Source of the DNA: DAOTZS01 sp034434335
Lineage (GTDB): Bacteria > Chloroflexota > Anaerolineae > CG2-30-64-16
Reading direction: 5' to 3'
Assembly: GCA_034434335.1 (NCBI GenBank)
Contig: DAOTZS010000131.1
Span: 1 to 6,787 of the forward strand
DNA length: 6,787 nucleotides
Of this stretch, positions 1 to 5,285 are shown in pieces (position 1 is the first letter of the stretch; each line of letters begins with the position of its first letter). A program made the position numbers and the translations under genes. The notes under the pieces are model-generated. The model saw nothing but the letters and a program-made list of their open reading frames with translations. It was not told the DNA's origin and searched no databases.

Positions 1-110
1 GGGGGGGGGGTCACGCCGGGGGTGGGTGTGCGGGTGGGCGTGAGGCTGGGTGTAGGCGTTTGAGTTAAGGTGGGGGTCACCGTGGGGGTGACCCCGGGTG
101 TGGGAGGTGG
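1..110 (-). repeat. Low-complexity DNA coding Pro-Thr linker 2 of the large protein
   Basis: This codes residues 1018-1053, alternating Pro and Thr with occasional Ser, Leu, Val and Arg, after the CBM9-like domain. The plus strand is G-rich and begins with ten G. The linker is still running at base 1, so at least one more domain or a C-terminal anchor probably follows. Confidence 0.85.
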
Positions 111-3100
111 ATTGTAGCGCGGCCCCAATACCAGTTTTCCGTAGCCGGCCGCACCGCTCACGGTGTTATTGCCTTCCCAGATCAGGTAGTTGTCCTGCGC
201 TCCGCTGCGGTTGCCGCCATCGTCGTCATCAATCAGGCCGATGGTGAAGCCCATGACCTTGCCCTCTACCAGGTCGCCGGCGGCCAGGATGCTGGCCGGC
301 AGTGCCAGCTCGAGATCGTAGCCACCAGGGTAGCGCCGCACGGCTACCCGGCCGGCCGGCACGTCCTGGGTGCCAAACCGTTTGAGGGTGCCATCGGAGG
401 TCACCGTGAACTGGTGGTCATCGGGCCCACCGCTGACCTGGTCGTTGGCGCCATCGAGGGCAAATTCCACCGCGTCGTCCTCCCACACCTGGCTGCTGTC
501 TCGCATAAGCACATCGTCGCTCACCCGGGCAGCCAAGTAGAGCCATTGGCTATCCCACAGGCTGAATACCTGGGCCGAGATGTCGGCCGCGCTGGGATTG
601 GCCTGCCCTACCAGGTAGCGGGCACTGTTGGCGTCGAGCAAGGCCGACTCTGGCTGGGTCCACTCGTTGAGCTGGCCGTCAATGGCCGGAGGCTGGTTGA
701 CATTCCGGCTTACCAGCGAGCGGGGGGTAGCACCCGGTGTGGAGGGTGTCGCACTACGTGTGGGAGTGGGTGTGCTGGCCGGCAGGGTAGGTGTGGCCGT
801 GGGGGTGGGTGTGGCAGGGGTCTGGGGCGGGATGGCGTAACGCATGCTGAGCTTGGGGCGCAGGGTCGGGTCGGCATGATCGCGGCTGGCAAAGCGCACT
901 TCGAAATTGGTGGGGACGACCCCGGCCTGGGCCAGGAGGATCAGGCCGTAGTTGCTGTCTGGGTTTCGCACCCAATCCTGGACCAGGCTGGTGATGTCGA
1001 AGGTGTACCAACCGGCCGGCATCTTCACAGCGCGGGTGGCAACGGCCTGGCTGGCGTGGTCGGTGTCGGCGCCCTGGGCGCCCGGCTGGGCCCAGGTTGC
1101 GCCGACGCGGGGTCGGTTCCAGGTGGCGGTGTACTCGTCCCACGGCCGCAGCAGGCGATGGACGGCGGCCACCATGTCACGGTCCGACCGCTCCGCCTCG
1201 GCCAGGTAGATGCTCAGCTCAGCGGTGATGACCTCGGCATGGGTCGGCACCGCGGACAGGTCGAAGCGCAGCACAGGGGCCATATGGGTGACCACCGCGG
1301 TGCCCTGGTTGAAGCGCAGGCGCATCAGGTTGGCGCTGCCGAAGTTGGTATCGGGGTGCCAGAGGTCGAGGGTGGTGTCGGCTGTGCCGTTGTAGCCCTC
1401 GCGGCCTGTCTGCAGGGTGGTCTCCACATAGACCTTACGGGGGCGCTGCACCTCTACGAAGTGGATGATCTCGTCGCCGTCCTCTCGGCTGGAGATGTAG
1501 AAGTCGGTGTTGCCGGGCAGGCGGTTGGCAAAATGGGCATCGGGCAGGGCAAAGACGGCCTGGCGCCAGGTGAGGGAGTTGCTCTTCTGGACTATGCCGG
1601 CCAGGGTGTTGGGATCGCGTAGCCCGTCGTAACGCAGTTCCCAGCGATCGGTGCCCTGGTCGTAGTAGGTGACGGTCACCGTCACGGCGTTGCTGCCCCC
1701 GAAGAGGAAGCGGTCGTCCACATCGAAGTACATGCGGCTGTTGCCGGTGGCCTGGTCGGTGCGCCGCGTGTAGCGGCCCTCAGGCGCGCTGCCCACATTC
1801 CACAGGGGTACCGTCTTGCCGCCGGGCGTGCCCCCAGAAGGGGGCACGTTGTCTCGCTGGTAGAGCCAGAACTCGAAGTTGCCGTAATCGGGGAACCAGG
1901 TGTACTCGGTTTCGCGCAGCGCCACCCACACGCTGGGCGTATCGGCCAGGGTGCGGCCCAGATAGGTGGCGGCGAAACGCAGGATGTCCTGGCGATCGGC
2001 GGCCCGCACCAGGTCGGTGTCGAGCACCAGGTAATCGGCGTGTTTGTCCAGGGCGTTGTACACACCCCACAGGGAGTTGGTGCGGCCGCGCAGGCTGTCG
2101 GCCTGGTTTTCATAGGCTTCCCAGGCCGTGGCCACCTGGTTCCCCCACTTCAGGATCGGGTCGTACTGTCCGCCGCCGTAGTTGGGATGGGTGGGGTCAT
2201 CAATGATGGCGTCGCCACCGCCATCGGGCTTCAGCCCGTTGTGTTTGAGCCCCACCCCGCGGCTGGCAGCGTAGTCGGTGAACTCGATGCGCTCGTTGCG
2301 CTTGTCGAACACCGGCGCGAACTGGAGGAAGAGCTGGGTGTTGGGAAAGGCGCTGACATAGGTGTCAATGGCCCACTTGACCACCTTCACCCATAGCTCA
2401 CTGGTCAGCCCGGCGCTTTTCAGGCAGTTGGCGTATTCATCCTCGGCCGGGGCGGTTTCGCCGTAGATCCCCACGCTGATCTCGAACCAGGCCACCCGTG
2501 GGTCGTTGTCGTAGCGCTGGCCCAGGCGTTGCACGAACTGCGCGAAAGCGCGCTGGTAGTTGGGGTCCCAATAGCGGGGGATCTCGACGCCATTGCAGAT
2601 GATCACGGCGGAGGGGTACTGCTGTTTGACGTGGGCTGGGACACCGCTCCCGCCGCAGCACTGGCCGTCGTAACTGTTGAAGGCCAGGCCAACACGCTTC
2701 CCCAGCGCCATCTGGCCGGCCAGCCAGTTTTCCACCGGGGCCCAATTGTAGCTACCCGGGCCGACCTCGATGCGCGACCATGGGATGCTGATGTGTCCGC
2801 CCTGAATGGGGTACTGGGCCGGGTCGAGGTTCAGGTAATCGTAGAAGACGTAGATGCCGGCCGGGCCGGCCTTGGGGTTGGTGATCCTGTCCGGTTTGGG
2901 TGAAGTCGGGGTCTGGGTACCGCCCGCATTGCTTGCGATATCACCCGTGGCCTCCGAGAAAGGGGGCTCAGCCGGCAGGCGGTCTTCGGCTGGAGGCAGG
3001 TCGGGCCGTGCGGCGACGGGCGGCATGGAGAGGCAGGCAAACAGCACAAGCGCGCAGGAAAGCAGCAGTGCGGCAACAGCCACGCGCAGGCTTTGCTTGC

Positions 3101-3161
3101 CTGTCGAACATGGTGTGGGTCCCGGCAGGCCGGGGCAGGGCTCAACCCGCGCCATCCGCAT
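1..3161 (-). CDS. Large secreted modular glycoside-hydrolase-like protein with DNRLRE and CBM9-like domains (3' end outside window)
   Basis: I read this frame codon by codon: it has no stop from base 3161 to base 1, giving 1053 visible residues. ATG 3161 is the chosen start. It overlaps the upstream gene by 20 bases and has a weak AGG six bases before it; ATG 3155 is the alternative. Residues 27-46 are hydrophobic, followed by either an AA-type signal peptidase site near 51 or a poor lipobox at C43, so it is exported. Residues 93-430 resemble a clan-A glycoside hydrolase barrel: WSRIEVGPGSYNW at 128-140, then FEISVGIYGE with E227 and E235, then WVALRETEY with E417. Residues 452-571 look like a beta-sandwich. 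Residues 576-776 are a DNRLRE/CBM96-like domain (THMAPVLRFDL, LLRPWDEYTATW, NYGLILLA). A Pro-Thr linker follows (778-814), then a CBM9-like domain (815-1014, opening with PPAIDGQLNEW), then a second linker that leaves the window. Inference: it binds and perhaps cleaves an extracellular glycan. The substrate and exact hydrolase family are unknown. Confidence 0.9.
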   Translation of the reverse strand, partial: MRMARVEPCPGLPGPTPCSTGKQSLRVAVAALLLSCALVLFACLSMPPVAARPDLPPAEDRLPAEPPFSEATGDIASNAGGTQTPTSPKPDRITNPKAGPAGIYVFYDYLNLDPAQYPIQGGHISIPWSRIEVGPGSYNWAPVENWLAGQMALGKRVGLAFNSYDGQCCGGSGVPAHVKQQYPSAVIICNGVEIPRYWDPNYQRAFAQFVQRLGQRYDNDPRVAWFEISVGIYGETAPAEDEYANCLKSAGLTSELWVKVVKWAIDTYVSAFPNTQLFLQFAPVFDKRNERIEFTDYAASRGVGLKHNGLKPDGGGDAIIDDPTHPNYGGGQYDPILKWGNQVATAWEAYENQADSLRGRTNSLWGVYNALDKHADYLVLDTDLVRAADRQDILRFAATYLGRTLADTPSVWVALRETEYTWFPDYGNFEFWLYQRDNVPPSGGTPGGKTVPLWNVGSAPEGRYTRRTDQATGNSRMYFDVDDRFLFGGSNAVTVTVTYYDQGTDRWELRYDGLRDPNTLAGIVQKSNSLTWRQAVFALPDAHFANRLPGNTDFYISSREDGDEIIHFVEVQRPRKVYVETTLQTGREGYNGTADTTLDLWHPDTNFGSANLMRLRFNQGTAVVTHMAPVLRFDLSAVPTHAEVITAELSIYLAEAERSDRDMVAAVHRLLRPWDEYTATWNRPRVGATWAQPGAQGADTDHASQAVATRAVKMPAGWYTFDITSLVQDWVRNPDSNYGLILLAQAGVVPTNFEVRFASRDHADPTLRPKLSMRYAIPPQTPATPTPTATPTLPASTPTPTRSATPSTPGATPRSLVSRNVNQPPAIDGQLNEWTQPESALLDANSARYLVGQANPSAADISAQVFSLWDSQWLYLAARVSDDVLMRDSSQVWEDDAVEFALDGANDQVSGGPDDHQFTVTSDGTLKRFGTQDVPAGRVAVRRYPGGYDLELALPASILAAGDLVEGKVMGFTIGLIDDDDGGNRSGAQDNYLIWEGNNTVSGAAGYGKLVLGPRYNPPPTPGVTPTVTPTLTQTPTPSLTPTRTPTPGVTPP
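720..830 (-). repeat. Low-complexity DNA coding Pro-Thr linker 1 of the large protein
   Basis: This codes residues 778-814, a Pro/Thr/Ser/Ala spacer between the DNRLRE domain and the CBM9-like domain. Such linkers keep the modules apart and are common O-glycosylation-type spacers in secreted proteins. Confidence 0.85.
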
Positions 3162-3867
3162 GCAAAACCTGTGGTATGGTGGCGAGCAGGATGTAGAGGT
3201 CCAGCCACAGAGAGCGCCGGCTGATGTACTCCAGGTCCAGGGTGACGATCTGGTCGAAGCTGAGGCTGCTGCGGCCGTTGATCTGTGCCCAGCCGGTGAT
3301 GCCAGGCAGCACAGCCAGCCGCTGCCGATGCCAATCGGAGTACATGGCGACTTCATAATCAATCGAAGGCCGTGGCCCGACCAGGCTCATATCGCCCTTC
3401 AGCACGTTCCACAACTGAGGAAGCTCGTCCAGGCTGGTCCGACGCAGCCATCGGCCCACCCGGGTAACAGTATAACCATTGGAGGCCGGTTTGTAAACCA
3501 CATGCCCCTTCTCGTCACGCAGGTGTGGGGTGGCCTGGCCATGGATATAAGCCGCGGCAAACTGGCGATGCTCTATAGTGTGATCGCGGCCGTTGGACAT
3601 AGAGCGGAACTTGTAGAAGTCGAACAAGCGGCCGTTCAGGCCGCCCCGGCGCTGTACGTAGATCACCGGCCCTGGCGAGTCGAGCTTGATGGCGATGGCG
3701 ATCAGGAGCATGAGTGGTGCCAATAAGACCAGCAAGATAAGGGCAATGATCACATCCAGCCATCGCTTGGCCAGCGGATAGAGGCGCTGTGCCAGGCCAG
3801 GCCTGGAGGGGGTCTGCTCTGCCTGCCAGAACTGAGGCTGCAAGGTGGTGGTGTAGATATTGAGCAT
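3142..3867 (-). CDS. Bacterial sugar transferase (monotopic phosphoglycosyl transferase, PglC/WcaJ catalytic-domain type)
   Basis: This 241-residue protein belongs to the bacterial sugar transferase family (PF02397). Members move a sugar-1-phosphate from a nucleotide sugar onto polyprenyl phosphate at the inner membrane face, the first committed step of exopolysaccharide, O-antigen or glycoprotein glycan synthesis. Visible marks: the membrane-entering helix KRWLDVIIALILLVLLAPLM (34-53), KLDSPGPVIYVQRRG (61-75), FYKFRSM (84-90), the catalytic Asp-Glu pair in LDELPQLWNVLKGDMSLVG (D147, E148), GPRP (164-167) and GITGWAQINGR (189-199). There is no N-terminal four- or five-helix CoA-binding-like domain, so it is the small form. 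I chose ATG 3867 because AGGGAAGGAA lies nine bases before it. In-frame ATGs at 3903 and 3972 have weaker sites, and the latter would overlap the upstream gene by 61 bases. Its end overlaps the start of the next gene, which suggests coupled translation. The sugar specificity cannot be read from sequence. Confidence 0.95.
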   Translation of the reverse strand: MLNIYTTTLQPQFWQAEQTPSRPGLAQRLYPLAKRWLDVIIALILLVLLAPLMLLIAIAIKLDSPGPVIYVQRRGGLNGRLFDFYKFRSMSNGRDHTIEHRQFAAAYIHGQATPHLRDEKGHVVYKPASNGYTVTRVGRWLRRTSLDELPQLWNVLKGDMSLVGPRPSIDYEVAMYSDWHRQRLAVLPGITGWAQINGRSSLSFDQIVTLDLEYISRRSLWLDLYILLATIPQVLHADGAG

Positions 3868-3876
3868 ATGAATGGG

Positions 3877-3886
3877 TTCCTTCCCT
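3877..3886 (-). promoter_or_regulatory. Ribosome binding site deciding the sugar transferase start
   Basis: On the minus strand AGGGAAGGAA lies nine bases before ATG 3867. It is the best Shine-Dalgarno match seen before any start in the window, and it favours this ATG over the two longer in-frame options at 3903 and 3972. Confidence 0.7.
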
Positions 3887-3911
3887 ATTGAGAGATTGTG
3901 CATAGAGAACT

Positions 3912-4655
3912 TCAAGCATTCCCGGCGACCGAGTGTTTTGTCAGGAAAGGCATATAGATCAGATAGGGACACGGCCGGGAGGGCAATAAAGAAAGCCCGT
4001 CAAAGAAGTAACGTGCCCGCCATCCCTGACCCCGCACATCGCCCAAGATAACATGCTCAGGCAGGAAGACCATAGGCGCCTGTATTACTCCGACAAGGCG
4101 GTTATCCAGGAAGAACTCCTGCCTTGCCTCCGACCAGTTTGCAACTATCGTTAGCTCGTGCCAACCATAGGAAGGCCATATCAAGTTAGTGACAAGCTCT
4201 GTGTTCCAGGCCTTCAAGCGGAGTGTACCGCTCGACGGATAAGCAAAGTTCACCTCTGTCACAAAGTCAGCTCTGCCGGTTACAGGGTCCCAGTTTCTAA
4301 CAAGTTCAAAGACGGCATTCTTTTCCTCTCGGTATACAAATATCCTCAACTCAAAGTCCTGGATGCCTTCAGGAAGAGACTGCCAGACAAAGGTACCCGT
4401 GTTGACAGCGGTTGTATCAACACTGTAGCTCTTCTGGCCGTCATGCGCGATTAGAGCGCTTATAGCGCCGCAACTGACGCACCCTTGTTGGGTCCATCCC
4501 AGAAACTCTTTCTCAAACCCCCCATTGATTATGAGGTTCTCTGCTGTTGCGCGATCGGCATGCGGCACAGACATGCTTCTGGATAGCGAAGGACAGAGGC
4601 CCAGCAGGACGAACGCGAGCATTGTCACGGCCGCGATATGAAGTATCCTTACCAT
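3912..4655 (-). CDS. Small exported jelly-roll/LamG-like carbohydrate-binding protein
   Basis: This is a 247-residue protein. Residues 1-20 form a hydrophobic signal peptide, with possible cleavage near the PHA at 31-33. The mature part opens with NLIINGGFEKEFLGW (40-54), the usual first strand of CBM4/9-type jelly rolls. The later WHELTIVANWSEARQEFFLD (165-184) followed by FFDGLSL (217-223) matches the pattern of LamG/concanavalin-like sandwiches, where a strand reads 'W..v.....FYVDG'. C59 and C62 form a GCVSCG pair. The C-terminus has YLIYMPFLTK (231-240), similar to the YLPLL-type motif of the protein encoded further upstream. No catalytic residues are recognisable, so I infer a glycan-binding surface or sheath component. 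It precedes the sugar transferase by 44 bases (its stop to ATG 3867), probably in the same operon. GC is clearly lower than in its neighbours (26 of 60 in 4321-4380, 33 of 60 in 4201-4260, against 44 of 60 in 301-360), hinting at separate ancestry. The Shine-Dalgarno site is weak (AAGAGA). Confidence 0.8.
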   Translation of the reverse strand: MVRILHIAAVTMLAFVLLGLCPSLSRSMSVPHADRATAENLIINGGFEKEFLGWTQQGCVSCGAISALIAHDGQKSYSVDTTAVNTGTFVWQSLPEGIQDFELRIFVYREEKNAVFELVRNWDPVTGRADFVTEVNFAYPSSGTLRLKAWNTELVTNLIWPSYGWHELTIVANWSEARQEFFLDNRLVGVIQAPMVFLPEHVILGDVRGQGWRARYFFDGLSLLPSRPCPYLIYMPFLTKHSVAGNA

Positions 4656-4825
4656 AACGTTAGTCTCTTTTGCTCATCCGCGCTGGTCTGCTTCTCTCTC
4701 AACCCGTCCATCCCTTCTATGCAAGCCATCACCGGGAAATTAGTTGCCGCGGCCGCAGGGATGATTGAAAATAGGGGGCCCTGGGCGACAGTTTTACGAC
4801 CGCAAAAAGAGCTGCCCAGAGCTGA

Positions 4826-4935
4826 AGTCCTGGACTGAAAGGGCAAAGCCCTACGGGCTGGTCCTGCCTGCGGCTGCTGCTGCAACCCAGCCCCGACAGG
4901 GGCTTTGCTCTCTCAGCGCGGGGGTTCAGCCCCGC
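4826..4935. repeat. Cluster of four short hairpins (REP-like)
   Basis: Four near-perfect inverted repeats lie within 110 bases. AGTCC-T-GGACT is at 4826-4836, GGGC-AAA-GCCC at 4841-4851, AGCCCC-GACA-GGGGCT at 4889-4904, and GCGGGG-GTTCAG-CCCCGC at 4918-4935. The stems differ in sequence, so this is not a simple tandem repeat. Such GC-rich hairpin strings between genes are typical of dispersed REP-like elements; whether these recur in the genome cannot be seen here. Confidence 0.65.
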
Positions 4936-5007
4936 CTCTCTTCTAGCCTATTCTAGCATGCCTGTGTGAACACCAATTGTAAATAGTACCCCTTGGGGAT
5001 TAAAGTT

Positions 5008-5030
5008 TTGCCATAAATCAGACGTGGCAA
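5008..5030. promoter_or_regulatory. Operator-like inverted repeat TTGCCA-N11-TGGCAA
   Basis: Perfect 6-base arms at 5008-5013 and 5025-5030 are separated by 11 bases, about 350 bases before ATG 4655. The dimension suits a dimeric regulator, and the arm at 5008-5013 overlaps the weak -35-like TGGCAA on the minus strand. Six-base arms arise by chance often enough that this is only a candidate. Confidence 0.25.
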
Positions 5031-5111
5031 GGGGCAGGATAGTAACGGGGTCTTGGGCCACAGCTTTGCCGGCGCCCCACTCCCCCTTCTTCGCAGATCT
5101 CTGGCGATTTT

Positions 5112-5175
5112 CTTCGTAGTAACGACTTTAGTCGTTCGGGGCGCGCTGAAAGCGACTGAAGTCGCTACTACGAAG
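5112..5175. repeat. Nested palindrome: 25-base inverted arms, each itself a hairpin
   Basis: The arms at 5112-5136 and 5151-5175 are inverted copies of each other with four mismatches, around a 14-base spacer. Each arm contains its own perfect 7-base-stem hairpin: AACGACTTTAGTCGTT (5121-5136) and AGCGACTGAAGTCGCT (5151-5166). Two of the mismatches form a compensating A-T to G-C change in the second stem pair; the other two are in the loops (TT against GA). The outer core TACTACGAA occurs a third time at 5251-5259. No transposase is nearby, so this could be a small non-autonomous or REP-like element. Confidence 0.85.
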
Positions 5176-5285
5176 CAGCTTTACACTGCTTGTGGTCTGC
5201 TACGCGGCTTTTTGGGCCATTCGGACGCCACTCCGCTTCGCTGCGTGGCTTACTACGAACGTGATATTATAAACCTCGCTGTCTC

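Larger units (their letters stand above)
4656..5285. other. Hairpin-rich intergenic region of about 630 bases
   Basis: I find no credible gene here. Short open frames on both strands run through hairpins and low-complexity sequence and show no family motif or good ribosome site. The region holds a cluster of four small hairpins (4826-4935), a perfect CCCCTTGGGG palindrome (4989-4998), an inverted pair TTGCCA/TGGCAA (5008-5030) and a nested palindrome (5112-5175). It must contain the promoter of the downstream three-gene unit, but I saw no convincing -35/-10 pair. A weak candidate on the minus strand is TGGCAA (5013-5008) with TACTAT about 19 bases later. No hairpin with a T tract typical of an intrinsic terminator follows the stop at 5286. 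Confidence 0.7.

Noticed and set aside
720..830. Tandem repeat or mobile element in the Pro-Thr coding DNA
   Set aside because: The repetition follows alternating Pro and Thr codons and stays in frame within the protein, so it is linker coding rather than an independent element.
414..1622. Open frame of 402 codons on the plus strand
   Set aside because: It is antisense to the large modular protein, whose minus-strand frame has clear DNRLRE and CBM9-like domains. The plus-strand product is Gly/Val/Ala-rich with no family motif, as expected from a GC-rich shadow.
2854..3726. Open frame of 290 codons on the plus strand
   Set aside because: It runs opposite to the sugar transferase and the start of the large protein, both with strong family motifs, and its own product shows no recognisable domain.
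3868..3972. Longer N-terminus for the sugar transferase from ATG 3972 or 3903
   Set aside because: Starting at 3972 would overlap the upstream gene by 61 bases and neither has as good a ribosome site as ATG 3867. The added residues are not part of the family domain.
4649..4885. Small minus-strand frame of 78 codons before the jelly-roll gene
   Set aside because: It passes through the hairpin cluster, has no good ribosome site or family motif, and overlaps the start of the convincing gene.
5227..5249. Terminator for the gene ending at 5286
   Set aside because: Only a five-pair stem (GCCAC/GTGGC) around a 13-base loop is present, with no T tract after it on the minus strand.
4821..5260. CRISPR array
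   Set aside because: The hairpins have different stems and irregular spacing, there is no repeat-spacer pattern, and no cas gene is in the window.
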